A DNA stretch of 64,000 nt from CAYPJE01 sp964410945. GTDB taxonomy: Bacteria > Fidelibacterota > Marinisomatia > Marinisomatales > TCS56. Within the stretch, counting starts at the first letter, position 1. Each line of letters opens with the position of its first letter. Below the pieces are notes generated by a model. The model saw only the letters and a list, made by a program, of their open reading frames with translations, was not told the DNA's origin and did not search any database. Both the position numbers and the translations under genes were made by a program. The stretch spans positions 62,001 to 126,000 of the forward strand of contig CAYPJE010000001.1 in NCBI GenBank assembly GCA_964410945.1, given 5' to 3'. This document shows, one piece after another, positions 52,629 to 62,207 of this stretch.

Positions 52629-53557
52629 CAGCGCTTAATCTTTCCCGGCAATATGAATTCATACCGTTTATGAAGCAGCGCCTTTTTAATCCAGCGGTCC
52701 GTGCGCCGAAAAGCGAGAAACAGGGTCCAGATAATCCTATCCTCACGGTAATAGCCTTGAATTTCCTTATTCGTAATTTCTTTTAAATCTGTTGATTGGT
52801 CAGAATTAATCAGGTTGAGCATTGGGTCGATCAGATCCGGGAGCTGCTCTTTCATCAGGTTGGCCACCAGATCGATCAGCACCTGGCGCTGGTCATAATA
52901 GCGTTCCATTACATCCTGCAGGAAAAGGCTGCGGATTATCCAGCGCAGGAATCCGGGGGCGCTCTGAAGCAATAATTCAGGATTCAGTTGTTCGACGCCA
53001 TCGAGACGGAATAACGGTGTGGATGTATCGATATAGTATAATAACCCCTTTTCCACATCGCCGTTCTCAAACACCCAATTTGATATTTGACCGTCGAGGG
53101 CAATCTCAGTCGTTGGAGCGTTGATTTGATTATATTTCCATGGAAGCGCAACAGCCGACCTGATTCGTTCACCCAGGCCCGGCAGTTTTCCCGCTTCAAG
53201 TGTGTGTAATAGTTTATGGGCAAACCATTCCGGTGGAAATTGTTGCTGTATGAGATAAAGAACAACCGGCCGGCCGGGTAGTGTTACAATACGGATTTCA
53301 TCTTCCGGGAGATTCAGGCCGGCCTGTTTAAGGTGGTGACAATAAATCCGGTAATTGCGGGCATAGGTTTCGGCTTCCGTGACCGAATGGAACAGCGGCA
53401 TTCTTTTATAGGCCCGGGTTTGGTCATCGCCGATCATAAAAATTGTAGATATTTCCCCAAATCCCAGAATTTCGGCCGGGATTTTTGATTGTGCTATATC
53501 ATGCGGATCCAGGCCATGTTCAAACCGTTCGAGGTAATTGGGATCAATTGTTTTCAT
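52628..53557 (-). CDS. DUF6206-like protein, possibly kinase-like
   Basis: This 309-residue protein resembles what I recall as DUF6206. The segment IPAEILGFGEISTIFMIG (about 27-44) followed by AYKRMPLF (about 49-56) looks like a glycine-rich loop and a conserved Lys of the aminoglycoside-phosphotransferase/kinase fold. YYIDTSTPLF (about 173-182) sits where a DFG-like metal-binding Asp would be. The kinase idea is inference only, and the usual HxD loop is not clear. It overlaps both neighbours (4 nt and 1 nt), so it must be co-translated with the aminotransferase and secernin. Confidence 0.6.
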   Translation of the reverse strand: MKTIDPNYLERFEHGLDPHDIAQSKIPAEILGFGEISTIFMIGDDQTRAYKRMPLFHSVTEAETYARNYRIYCHHLKQAGLNLPEDEIRIVTLPGRPVVLYLIQQQFPPEWFAHKLLHTLEAGKLPGLGERIRSAVALPWKYNQINAPTTEIALDGQISNWVFENGDVEKGLLYYIDTSTPLFRLDGVEQLNPELLLQSAPGFLRWIIRSLFLQDVMERYYDQRQVLIDLVANLMKEQLPDLIDPMLNLINSDQSTDLKEITNKEIQGYYREDRIIWTLFLAFRRTDRWIKKALLHKRYEFILPGKIKR

Positions 53558-54855
53558 AACTTGGATTTGCGCCTTAACAGCCGGTTGATTTTTTGTTTCC
53601 CCCCCAGGAGGTGCTGCAGCTGTCGATGGGATTTCAAACTTGAATCCAGCTTTGTGATTATAAAATCAATATCATTTTCGGTAATTGTAAGTGGCGGCAT
53701 ACACTGGCAGATTGAGGGATCGTTTCCGGCATATACCATCAACAGATCGTTGTCGTAGGCGGCCTTGGTCATTATTTTTCCGCCGTCCTCACCAGCCAGC
53801 ACCAGCCCAACCATTAAACCCAGCTGATGAACCTTCAGTAATGTTTTTGAGTGTTTTTTCTGCAGTTGGGATAATCCCTGGCTGAAAAGGAGCGACATCT
53901 TTTCTACCTGTAATAAAAAGTCTTTTGACGCTGTTATTTCCAGGACTTTTGATGCGACCCGGCAACCAAGTTCTGCTCCGCCGAAAGTTGAAATATGGAT
54001 AAATGGATCATCTTCGAAAACGTGATAAAGAGAATCTTTGATAACGGTAGCTGCAATCGGGTAGATGCCGCCCGAAAGTCCTTTGCCGATAATCACGATA
54101 TCAGGCGTGACATCAAAATGCTCAAAACCCCACAATTTACCGGTTCTTCCCAGGCCGGTTTGTACCTCATCGATGATAAGCAGGGACCCGTTTTTCTTAC
54201 ACAGATCAGCAACAGAGGGCAAATAACCAGTCTCTGGCAGTACAATTCCCAGCGTTGCCGGAACGGTTTCAAGAATAACAGCTGCCGTTTTATCTGACAG
54301 TTGTTTCTCAAGGGCTTCGAGGTCGTTGAAAGGAACCTGGCTGAAGCCGTCAGCTGTCAGTGCAAAGGGCTTGCGGTATTTTTCATCACCGGCTGCCAGC
54401 GCCAGACCGGTATGCCCATGGTATCCTCCGCAGGCGGAGATTATTTCGGTCCGACCGGTATTGCCGCAGGCGATTTTAATTGCCAGGTCGACGGCCTCGC
54501 CGCCCCCCACACTGAAAACAGTGGTGTTTAATTCTTCCGGCATTGTATCCGCCAGGGCCTTTGCCAGGGAAGCCCGCTCACGGCTTACAAGGTGATGGTT
54601 GCCAATATCCAGTTCGCCAGTGGCCTCGATTAGCGCATCGATTAATTCCTGATTACGGTGGCCCAGATTAAAAACCCCGCCGTTACAGTGCAGGTTAAAG
54701 ACCTGTTTTTGGCCATCCATATCATAAAGGAAATTTCCCCTCCGCTGCCCCATTATGAAGTCCATGCCATAACGGCTGAAGAAATTTGCTTTACCCCGGG
54801 AAACATGACGACGGAAAAGCTCATAGGCGCTTTGTTTTTCCGGTGATGTTTTCAC
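53554..54855 (-). CDS. Class III PLP-dependent aminotransferase
   Basis: This 433-residue fold-type I aminotransferase of the class III group (ornithine/GABA/diaminobutyrate type) has SACGGYHGHTGLALA near 135 and the metal-independent motif DEVQTGLGRTGKLWG near 213-227. The PLP lysine is in IIGKGLSGG, about residue 257. The amino donor and acceptor are not predictable. The start is GTG because an in-frame stop lies upstream with no other start codon, and no Shine-Dalgarno is clear. It is the first gene of the operon with DUF6206-like and secernin genes. Confidence 0.9.
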   Translation of the reverse strand: MKTSPEKQSAYELFRRHVSRGKANFFSRYGMDFIMGQRRGNFLYDMDGQKQVFNLHCNGGVFNLGHRNQELIDALIEATGELDIGNHHLVSRERASLAKALADTMPEELNTTVFSVGGGEAVDLAIKIACGNTGRTEIISACGGYHGHTGLALAAGDEKYRKPFALTADGFSQVPFNDLEALEKQLSDKTAAVILETVPATLGIVLPETGYLPSVADLCKKNGSLLIIDEVQTGLGRTGKLWGFEHFDVTPDIVIIGKGLSGGIYPIAATVIKDSLYHVFEDDPFIHISTFGGAELGCRVASKVLEITASKDFLLQVEKMSLLFSQGLSQLQKKHSKTLLKVHQLGLMVGLVLAGEDGGKIMTKAAYDNDLLMVYAGNDPSICQCMPPLTITENDIDFIITKLDSSLKSHRQLQHLLGGKQKINRLLRRKSKL

Positions 54856-54980
54856 TGGTGGAAATTCATGCCGGGAGGTGAGATATTCAAATGGTTTTTC
54901 GTTGGAGGTTCACATAGGATTAATTAGTAATTTTGAGCCGGGTATTAGTTAAGGCATATCAGAGACTGAGCAATTCGAAG

Positions 54981-55706
54981 ATGAACAAACTGGATAAATA
55001 CAGACCACGGCCAAAAATTATTCGCTATCTGGCTGGTTACTTCACGCTGTTTATCGGAAGTCTCCTTTGCCGCATTAAGGTTACCGGCCGCCAGTTTATT
55101 CCGGCTAAAGGCCCTTTTATTGTTGCTATCAACCACTTCAGTGTCCTCGACCCGGTGTTTGTGATTTATGGTGTCCGGCGTCCGATAAATTTTCTGATGG
55201 CCAGCGACCAGGTCGTTAACCCGGGCATGGTATGGGCACCCTGGATGTATGGTTTTATTCCCACTAATCGTTCCAATCTGGTGCCCTCTACGATCAAAGA
55301 ATCGCTGCGGGTTTTGAAACGGGGTGAGATTCTGGGTATTTTCCCGGAGGCCACCTCCACCGATACGGTATTGCGTCCGGCCAAGGATGGTGCGGCCTAT
55401 CTTTCGCTGATGACCAATGTTCCGATTCTGCCTGTCAGTGTTGTTGGCACCGAAAACCTGTGGGTAAATCTGTTCCGTGGCGTCCGGCAAACCGTCCAGG
55501 TTAATATTGGAAAGAGTTTTGGCCCGTTCGATTCAAAACAATTTAAAACACCCGGCCGCCGGGTGGCCCTGAAAACAATTGGAACTGAGTTGATGTGCCG
55601 GATCGGCGCCCTTCTGCCGGAACAAAACCGGGGGTATGTTAAAGATTATTCAGAGTTACTTAAATACCGGGAAGAAAATCAGCGCTTGTCTGGCTGCGAT
55701 TTTTAA
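54981..55706 (+). CDS. Lysophospholipid acyltransferase, PlsC family
   Basis: This acyltransferase has the HxxxxD catalytic motif NHFSVLDPVF and a second motif FIPTNRSN near 85, then LGIFPEATSTD for substrate phosphate binding. A single N-terminal hydrophobic stretch (YLAGYFTLFIGSLLC) anchors it to the membrane. The family adds the second acyl chain to lysophosphatidate or related lipids. I prefer the ATG at 54981 (MNKLDKYRP) over an upstream TTG at 54933. Divergent from the aminotransferase operon, it ends 4 nt inside the convergent EamA gene. Confidence 0.88.
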   Translation: MNKLDKYRPRPKIIRYLAGYFTLFIGSLLCRIKVTGRQFIPAKGPFIVAINHFSVLDPVFVIYGVRRPINFLMASDQVVNPGMVWAPWMYGFIPTNRSNLVPSTIKESLRVLKRGEILGIFPEATSTDTVLRPAKDGAAYLSLMTNVPILPVSVVGTENLWVNLFRGVRQTVQVNIGKSFGPFDSKQFKTPGRRVALKTIGTELMCRIGALLPEQNRGYVKDYSELLKYREENQRLSGCDF

Positions 55707-56575
55707 ACCGGTCTGATTTGACGCCGGGGCCAGACAATCAAGAATAATCCGGTCAATACTATTATCCCACCACCAATAGTCGCACCGGCCACACGCTCTG
55801 ATAATATTATCCAACCCATAATTGAGGCCACCAGTGGTTCTCCCAGCGGGACAGCAGCTACTACGGTCGGCGGGATAAATTTCACCGAATAATAAAATAT
55901 TGTATGGCCGAAAACCGTTGGGATAATTCCCAGCAGGATCAGCCAAAGGAAGGTTGCAGAGTCGCCAGGCAGCAGTTGCTGATTACTTATTATGACGGCA
56001 GTCAGCATGGTGAGCGCTCCGACCAGATATAGACTGCGGCTGAATATCAGGGCGTCTGCTTCTTTCCGGATACGTTCGGTGATCATCAACACCACCGCCA
56101 TGGCAGCAGATGCGGCCAGCCCAAGAAGGTTTCCTATTGTGTGGGCGGTTCCAATATCAAATTGACCACCCTGAATTATAATTGCGCCACTCAGAGCCAA
56201 TACTAAACCAATTATTATTTTCAGGTGCCAGGTTCGTTGAAACAGAAACCGTTCGATTAAACCGGTATAAACCGGTGTCATCGTTGACAGCAGGGTGGCG
56301 TTGGCAATGGTGGTGTTTTGGAGGGCTCCGAAAAAGCAGCCAAAATGAATTCCCAGAAATATACCGGCCAGCAGCGACCGGCGACGATTAAGGTTTGATA
56401 GACGCTGTTTTCCCTGAAAGCCGGTAACCAGCCAAAGGATTGCACTGGCGATTCCCATTCGCCAGAACGCGATCGAAATAGCGGATAAATCAGGTACCAG
56501 GCGGACAAAAATACTGGCCGTACTTACAGCCAGCAGACCCAGGCCAAGTAATACATGTGGTGGTATAGGCAGCAA
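55703..56575 (-). CDS. EamA-family DMT transporter
   Basis: This 290-residue ten-helix inner-membrane protein has two EamA repeats (LSAISIAFWRMGIASAILW near 30 and the second after GNLLGLAASAAMAVVLMI near 148) and ends with a basic tail. Family members export amino acids or small metabolites; the substrate is unknown. It follows the LiaF-like gene by 27 nt on the same strand. Confidence 0.87.
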   Translation of the reverse strand: MLPIPPHVLLGLGLLAVSTASIFVRLVPDLSAISIAFWRMGIASAILWLVTGFQGKQRLSNLNRRRSLLAGIFLGIHFGCFFGALQNTTIANATLLSTMTPVYTGLIERFLFQRTWHLKIIIGLVLALSGAIIIQGGQFDIGTAHTIGNLLGLAASAAMAVVLMITERIRKEADALIFSRSLYLVGALTMLTAVIISNQQLLPGDSATFLWLILLGIIPTVFGHTIFYYSVKFIPPTVVAAVPLGEPLVASIMGWIILSERVAGATIGGGIIVLTGLFLIVWPRRQIRPV

Positions 56576-56602
56576 CCGGAAGGCCGTAGTGAATCTGGAT
56601 AA

Positions 56603-57280
56603 TCAGTTTTTTATTTCAATACTACCGAATAAAGCTGTGCCATTGATGTTTATCGTAACCAGCTTATTAGGATCATCATGCGGCCTGGTCCTATTATTAA
56701 TTGAGCCGAATAAAGGGGTGCCGGATACAATTACATTCCAGTTTGTTGGCACACGGATTTCAATTCCGCCAAAGATTGTTGTACAGATAATTTTGCAGTT
56801 TTCACTCGGTTGTGCCTCGCTTAAATCCAGCTCTATTCCTCCAAAGATCGTAACCAGCTCACCGCCCTTTAGATCGCTGGACAGGTTTTTATGCTCCCCA
56901 CCGCCAAAAAATGAATTATGGGAAAAATAACTGTCATCCGAAGCATCAGTGTTTTTTAAGGAGTCTTTTCCCTGCATGATGATCTTGATTCCAATTGCGA
57001 TCAGCACCACTGGCCAGAGACGCCACAACCAATCCCAGTGCAGATTAAACAGGGTCGCCGATAGAAAAAATATACCCAGAACAATCAAGATAACACCGGT
57101 GGGTTTATTACTGTTGATTTTCCCCATTCCGACAATAATAAGGATGATCGGCCACCAGTTTGAAATCAGGCGCCCAAAATGCAGGATTCCAAACGAATCG
57201 AGAAGAAAAAAGGCTCCGATGGCAATTAATACTATTCCTCCCAGGGAATAGTTTGGAGAAATATTTCTACTAGTACTCAT
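56603..57280 (-). CDS. LiaF-like/DUF5668 membrane protein
   Basis: This 225-residue protein has an N-terminal half with about four hydrophobic segments (LGGIVLIAIGAFFLLDSFG, NWWPIILIIVG) of the DUF5668 type. The C-terminal half is beta-stranded like the cell-wall-active response domain of LiaF (LVTIFGGIELDLSEA and CTTIFGGIEIRVPTNWNV). LiaF proteins monitor envelope stress in Firmicutes; no two-component genes are nearby, so a sensor role is not shown. It is read before the EamA gene. Confidence 0.85.
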   Translation of the reverse strand: MSTSRNISPNYSLGGIVLIAIGAFFLLDSFGILHFGRLISNWWPIILIIVGMGKINSNKPTGVILIVLGIFFLSATLFNLHWDWLWRLWPVVLIAIGIKIIMQGKDSLKNTDASDDSYFSHNSFFGGGEHKNLSSDLKGGELVTIFGGIELDLSEAQPSENCKIICTTIFGGIEIRVPTNWNVIVSGTPLFGSINNRTRPHDDPNKLVTININGTALFGSIEIKN

Positions 57281-57452
57281 TGTAAAACTCCGAAAAGGGG
57301 ATTATTCTAAAGCTCCTTGATTATTAAATTACATCAAGAATTCGTTTATTAATAGAATTGGGTGGTCGGGCAGCGACGCCGGACAGTAAAGGGATTAGAA
57401 ATAATGAAGATTGAAATTTGTGCTGATTTATGAAATATAATGGTGCGGTTAT

Positions 57453-58235
57453 ATGAGAAAACACCTTTTTAAACAAATCCATAAGGAGGGGGTTCTGCCT
57501 GCCGGCCTGGAGAACGTCAACCTGTTTGACAGGGAAGGGTTAACCGAATCGGCTGGTAAGTTATTTGACACAAACCCCAATATTGTTGCCGCAGTGACAA
57601 CACCGGCCGGGTCTCAGGTAATTAAATTATTTGATTGGCGCCACCGGATACATTATTTCCTGTCGATTGGAATGGCCAGCCGTGCCCAACAGAGCTGGAA
57701 TGTGGCCGAGGCAATTCTGAAAGCTGGGGCCCGGACACCTAAACCGGTATTTGTTCACACAGTCCGACGCTGGGGGCTGGTAAAGAAAAATCTTTATATC
57801 ACCACAGGAATTGAACCCCACAAAACGCTGCGCAAATTTCTCAAATCCAACCCGGATCAGAAAACGGCAACAGCAGTTGTTAAAGATTTTGCGTTGGGAA
57901 TTGCACGAATTCATAACCAGGGAATAACGCACAATGATCTGACTCCCGGCAATATTCTGGTTGACGAGAAATTGCAAACCTATTTGGTAGACCTCAACCG
58001 GGCAAAGTTGAAAAAAAAGATCTCGGTCCGGCATCGGCTGCGGGATATGGCTAAGGTTAATCTGGGTAACAAAACCAACACCAACAAAGAGCTTTATCCG
58101 ATATTTTTTGAAGCCTATTGTCAGGAAAGCGATGTGGCGTTTAACTGGCAGTCCGGTTATGAGAAATACCGAGCAAATATACTGCGTTACCGCCGCCGGA
58201 AAAGAAGTTTGAAAAAGTTATTTCTTGGCAAATAA
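57453..58235 (+). CDS. KdkA/InaA-type lipopolysaccharide kinase-like protein
   Basis: This 260-residue kinase-like protein has the catalytic loop ITHNDLTPGNILV near 158-170 and the metal-binding motif YLVDLNRAK near 177-185. Kdo-kinase (KdkA) and InaA-like proteins share this pattern and phosphorylate LPS core sugars, so it fits a Gram-negative envelope. It lacks a signal and works in the cytoplasm. The 3' end overlaps the convergent methyltransferase gene by 18 nt. The preceding 172-nt gap shows no clear promoter. Confidence 0.82.
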   Translation: MRKHLFKQIHKEGVLPAGLENVNLFDREGLTESAGKLFDTNPNIVAAVTTPAGSQVIKLFDWRHRIHYFLSIGMASRAQQSWNVAEAILKAGARTPKPVFVHTVRRWGLVKKNLYITTGIEPHKTLRKFLKSNPDQKTATAVVKDFALGIARIHNQGITHNDLTPGNILVDEKLQTYLVDLNRAKLKKKISVRHRLRDMAKVNLGNKTNTNKELYPIFFEAYCQESDVAFNWQSGYEKYRANILRYRRRKRSLKKLFLGK

Positions 58236-58832
58236 TCCAATCCGGTGGGCATGCAACCCGGGAATCACCGATATTAATGTAACCAGATTAAGGCCTGCAT
58301 CGCGGGCTTCATCCAGCAATTGTGCTTTAGATATCATGGTAATCCGCGAGGGCATTTTTACAACGGCCCGGTGTGCAAGATGCATCCGGTTTGAAATATA
58401 GAATGATGCTACCACATGGTTGTTGCTTACCCGGGACAGCTCAGTAAGAATTCCGGTACGGTCTTCCGCAGTATGTATATGTTGCAGCAGGCGAAAACTG
58501 AAAACGGTATCGAATAAACCATCATCAAACGGCAGGTCATTGGCACTGGCCTCAACCGCCGCCGGTTCCGGGCATACTTTCTGGTTGTAATATTCGACCG
58601 CAAAGTGATTCAGGTCGGCGGCGTATACCGTACCAAATTCACTGAGAATTTTGTTGAATTGCCCGAACCCGCTGGGAACATCAAGGATTTTCCCGCCTAG
58701 GTCGTTATCCCGAAACAGCTTGACAATCAGACTTTGCTCCCGCTCGCTGATCCAGCGCTGGTCCCAACTGCGGTAGCGTTTATTGGCATAGCGCTCGACC
58801 TGTTCCAGGTTTTTCCAGATTTTATACGACAT
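58218..58832 (-). CDS. Class I SAM-dependent methyltransferase
   Basis: This 204-residue methyltransferase has motif I KILDVPSGFGQFNKIL near 49-64, then VYAADLNHFAVEYYN and NDLPFDDGLFDTVFSF. The substrate is unknown; the small size fits small-molecule or lipid-linked targets. It follows an aldo/keto reductase gene by 21 nt and converges with the LPS-kinase-like gene. Confidence 0.87.
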   Translation of the reverse strand: MSYKIWKNLEQVERYANKRYRSWDQRWISEREQSLIVKLFRDNDLGGKILDVPSGFGQFNKILSEFGTVYAADLNHFAVEYYNQKVCPEPAAVEASANDLPFDDGLFDTVFSFRLLQHIHTAEDRTGILTELSRVSNNHVVASFYISNRMHLAHRAVVKMPSRITMISKAQLLDEARDAGLNLVTLISVIPGLHAHRIGLFAKK

Positions 58833-58853
58833 TTTGCAATTTCCGCCTTCTGA

Positions 58854-59813
58854 TTATTGATACAGATTAAAAATCCATTCGGCATCGGCCGCAGATAATT
58901 CTTCACCAAGCGTGGACGCTGCTTCCACCTGGCTGGGATTACGCTGCCCGAGTAACACACAGCCTGTTGGTGAATCAAAAAATAATGCACCGGTTATTCC
59001 GTGTAATACAGGGTTGGGATGATTGGAAAAACGATCTTCTAAGGCCTGCTTATTATTTTTCAGGCGTTGAATCATTTCATTATCACCAAACTCAGGAATA
59101 TTTGAGCGGAAGTCGCCGGCAGGAAATTTTACCGGCTGGTCATATTTACCGGTCAGGAGTCCGTGTTTGAGCGGGGAGAAGAATACCACCCCGGCATTGT
59201 TTTTATCAACCCAGGTTTTTAATCCACTGGATACATAGGAATCGTCCTGCACATTGCGGTAAGGCTGGATCACGTCTGGATTGACCCGGTCTATTACGGC
59301 CATGATTTTTGTTAAATTCCAATCTGACAGACCGATCCAGCGGATTTTACCCTCGTCTTTAAAGCGATGCATTGTCTCCAGGGCAACATCAAGATATTGA
59401 TGTTGCTTACCGAACAGGCAGTGATGAAAATAATACAGGTCAACAGCATCGGTTTTCAATAAATTTAGTGTGCGCTCAAGCTGGGCGCGCATATGGTCGG
59501 GATTGTAGAAATGACTGTATGCGCCCTGGTCCCAACCTACTTTTGAAGCGAGAAAAATATCTTCACGCGGTACGTCGTTCCAGACAGCACCGATCAGCGC
59601 TTCGGCATGACCATTGCCGTAAACATCAGCGGTATCCCAGTGATTGATACCCAGCTCCCAGGCCCGTAACAGAGCTTTTTTGGATTGCTCGTCATTATGC
59701 CCGGACCAGCCCACAGGCCGACCACCGGATTCACTCGGACCACCGTGTGCCCAGGTTCCCAGGCTGATGGCCGAAACCAATACATTTGTTCTCCCCAGAG
59801 TAAGTTTTCGCAT
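58854..59813 (-). CDS. Aldo/keto reductase
   Basis: This 319-residue TIM-barrel reductase has the tetrad Asp60, Tyr65, Lys91 and His130/131. The N-terminus is LTLGRTNVLVSAISLGTWAHGG, and GVLLGQRNPSQVEAA near the end provides NADPH contacts. It reduces carbonyls or oxidises alcohols in the cytosol; the substrate is unknown. It forms an operon with the methyltransferase. It is divergent from a TPR lipoprotein gene with a hairpin between them. Confidence 0.92.
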   Translation of the reverse strand: MRKLTLGRTNVLVSAISLGTWAHGGPSESGGRPVGWSGHNDEQSKKALLRAWELGINHWDTADVYGNGHAEALIGAVWNDVPREDIFLASKVGWDQGAYSHFYNPDHMRAQLERTLNLLKTDAVDLYYFHHCLFGKQHQYLDVALETMHRFKDEGKIRWIGLSDWNLTKIMAVIDRVNPDVIQPYRNVQDDSYVSSGLKTWVDKNNAGVVFFSPLKHGLLTGKYDQPVKFPAGDFRSNIPEFGDNEMIQRLKNNKQALEDRFSNHPNPVLHGITGALFFDSPTGCVLLGQRNPSQVEAASTLGEELSAADAEWIFNLYQ

Positions 59814-59878
59814 TGTTTTCTTTCTCAGTGTGATTGAGTTATGTGAACATAAACCGATATATCCTTGTTTCCTGGTAA

Positions 59879-59896
59879 CCGGACATTGCTGTCCGG
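59879..59896. repeat. Hairpin in divergent intergenic region
   Basis: CCGGACA-TTGC-TGTCCGG is a perfect 7-bp stem between the aldo/keto reductase and the TPR lipoprotein genes. No T run follows, so it is not a terminator. It may be an operator or leader hairpin. Confidence 0.3.
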
Positions 59897-59936
59897 CAGC
59901 CTTTCACCGTTCACAGTCGCATATGTAAATTAAATT

Positions 59937-60536
59937 ATGAAAATAAATAAATCTATTCTTGTCTTTGGTATTTTAGTTCTGGCTGTATTGTGGGCCATCA
60001 CCGGCTGTGGAACTTCGCGCCCTGATTTCAGTGATCTGGTACAATCTGATCCGGCTTGGCTGATGGCTAAAGCGGATTCGCTGAATCAGGCCTGTCCGGA
60101 TGACGAAGAGTTGATTCAGGCACTGAACCAGGTTTATCTTGCTGGAGGGACTGAAAAAATGGCTGCTGAAAATTGGCCCGAGGCTATAATTAGTTATGAA
60201 AAGGCGCTGGATTATATTCCCCGTCAAAAAGAAGGACGTTATGGTTTGGCAATGGCCCAGGCCCGCGCCCACTATAAAAAAGGGGGGCCCAACGATCTAT
60301 GGGAAGCACTGACTAAATTCAGTGAAGCGGCGGTAATTGATACCAGCCAGGGGGAACCGTATCTATGGCTGGGCCGCAGTTATGAGAAAAAAGATGAAAA
60401 TGATTTTGAGCTGATTCTGGAAGCTTACGATAAAGCGTTAAACAAAAGGCTGATTCCAGAGTTGGAAAAAGCCGCTTTGGAAGAACGTGAAAATGTTAAG
60501 CACCGGCAGGATATACTGGAAGCTTTCTGGAAATAA
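59937..60536 (+). CDS. TPR-containing lipoprotein
   Basis: This 199-residue protein has a signal ending in the lipobox AITGC (Cys24). About three TPR-like helical pairs follow (WPEAIISYEKALDYIPRQKE, LWEALTKFSEAAVIDTSQGE, FELILEAYDKALNKRLIPE). It is probably an envelope-anchored protein-protein contact platform. It precedes the M32 carboxypeptidase by 17 nt, which has its own GGAG site. No specific partner is known. Confidence 0.87.
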   Translation: MKINKSILVFGILVLAVLWAITGCGTSRPDFSDLVQSDPAWLMAKADSLNQACPDDEELIQALNQVYLAGGTEKMAAENWPEAIISYEKALDYIPRQKEGRYGLAMAQARAHYKKGGPNDLWEALTKFSEAAVIDTSQGEPYLWLGRSYEKKDENDFELILEAYDKALNKRLIPELEKAALEERENVKHRQDILEAFWK

Positions 60537-60553
60537 ATAGGACAGGAGAAACT

Positions 60554-62065
60554 ATGTTACCCGTAGATAAATTACGAAAAGAATTAAAGATTATTGCCGA
60601 TTTGCGAGGTGCTTCAGCCCTCCTGCAATGGGATCAGGAAACCTACATGCCCGATGGTGGCGGTACCAGTCGGGCGGACCAGATTGCCCTGCTGGATACA
60701 TTGGGTCACGAGCGCCTGGTTGGTCCGGCGGTCAGCGGACCTTTGGGTGAACTCATCGACCTGGATAGCGGAGTGATGAAAAATGATTTAGAGCCCGTCA
60801 CCAGCCAGCTGGTGAAGGAAATCTGGCGCGATTACCACCGGGCAGCGGCCTTACCCAAAGAATTTGTGGAAGAATATTCTCAGGCCACATCCATGGCCCA
60901 ACAGGTCTGGGCCCAGGCCAGAAGCGAGAACGATTTCTCTAAATTTGCCCCCCATCTGGAAAAAATTATTGCTCTGAAATTCAGGGAAATTGATTACCTG
61001 GGTGTTGCCACGACACCATACGATACACTGCTGGATTATTTTGAACCCGGCATGACATCTGATGAGGTAACAATTCTGTTCGATGCCGTTAAGGAACGGC
61101 TGGTGCCGCTGGTTCAGAAAATTGCCGCTTCCAAGGTTGATACAGAGGTTTCACTCTTACGGCAGGATTTTGATATTGCCAGGCAGTGGGATTTCGGCGT
61201 GATCGTTTTAAAGGACATGGGGTATGATTTCAATTGCGGACGCCAGGATAAATCCGCCCACCCCTTCACAACCAGCTTCCATCCCACCGATGTGCGTATT
61301 ACAACCCGCTTCAACAAGAATAATATCCTGTCAGCACTTTCCAGCACTATTCATGAAGGCGGGCATGCCCTCTACGAACAAGGCCTCGACACAAAATGGT
61401 ATGGGACACCATTCTGTGATGCAGTATCATATGGTATCCATGAAAGCCAGTCGCGCCTGTGGGAAAACCTGGTTGGTCTCAGTAAACCGTTCTGGGATTA
61501 TTATTATCCCAAACTACAGGATATTTTCCCGGACCAGCTGGGCGCCGTAAGCCAGGATCGTTTTTACCGGGCGATTAACACTGTTGAGCCGTCCTTGATC
61601 CGGGTGGATGCCGATGAAGCCACCTACAACCTGCATATTATGCTCCGATTCGAAATTGAGCGCATGGTAATTAATGATAAACTGCCAGTGGCGGAATTGC
61701 CGCAGTTGTGGAACGACAAGATGGAAGAATACCTGGGGGTTCGACCGGATAGCGATGCCAACGGCGTAATGCAGGATGTTCACTGGTCGTTCGGCGGCTT
61801 TGGATATTTTCCCACCTATGCCCTGGGCAATCTGTACAATACACCAATTATGAACCAGGCCCGCATAGAGATAGAAGGTCTTGACGGAAAAATAGCATCT
61901 GGTAACTTGCTTGAGCTCAGGGAATGGCTGCGGGAAAAAGTACACCGGGTGGGGCGCCGTCGTACGGCACCGCAATTGATCAAAGATATCACCGGGGAAA
62001 ATCTGGTGGCCGAACCGTTTATGGATTATCTGGAAGAAAAATACGCGGCTGTTTATTCCTTATAA
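60554..62065 (+). CDS. Carboxypeptidase M32 (Taq-type)
   Basis: This 503-residue zinc metallopeptidase of family M32 has the zinc motif HEGGH near residue 267, the following DAVSYGIHESQSRLWEN with the conserved ESQSR, and VEPSLIRVDADEATYNLHI. It is helical throughout and cytosolic, with no signal. It removes C-terminal residues with broad specificity. The start ATG has a CAGGAG site. A TPR lipoprotein gene lies directly upstream. Confidence 0.95.
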   Translation: MLPVDKLRKELKIIADLRGASALLQWDQETYMPDGGGTSRADQIALLDTLGHERLVGPAVSGPLGELIDLDSGVMKNDLEPVTSQLVKEIWRDYHRAAALPKEFVEEYSQATSMAQQVWAQARSENDFSKFAPHLEKIIALKFREIDYLGVATTPYDTLLDYFEPGMTSDEVTILFDAVKERLVPLVQKIAASKVDTEVSLLRQDFDIARQWDFGVIVLKDMGYDFNCGRQDKSAHPFTTSFHPTDVRITTRFNKNNILSALSSTIHEGGHALYEQGLDTKWYGTPFCDAVSYGIHESQSRLWENLVGLSKPFWDYYYPKLQDIFPDQLGAVSQDRFYRAINTVEPSLIRVDADEATYNLHIMLRFEIERMVINDKLPVAELPQLWNDKMEEYLGVRPDSDANGVMQDVHWSFGGFGYFPTYALGNLYNTPIMNQARIEIEGLDGKIASGNLLELREWLREKVHRVGRRRTAPQLIKDITGENLVAEPFMDYLEEKYAAVYSL

Positions 62066-62126
62066 AACCACCGAAATTCCATAAAAAGTCTTAATTCATG
62101 GCCTGGAAAAGACCATGTATTAATTC

Positions 62127-62156
62127 TTGACATATGTTTTTACATGCAGTTATATT
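62127..62156 (+). promoter_or_regulatory. Sigma70-like promoter
   Basis: TTGACA at 62127 and TATATT at 62151 with an 18-nt spacer, then a 9-bp leader hairpin (one G-U pair) at 62165-62188. The layout matches the promoter before the giant exported protein. Confidence 0.65.
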
Positions 62157-62207
62157 AGTTCGTCCGTCGGTGAGTATAATCACCGGCGACTTGCGAATCC
62201 GAGGTAA

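Noticed and set aside
54945..55490. 181-codon minus-strand frame over the acyltransferase gene
   Set aside because: It is antisense to a clear PlsC gene, has no recognisable motif and no ribosome site.
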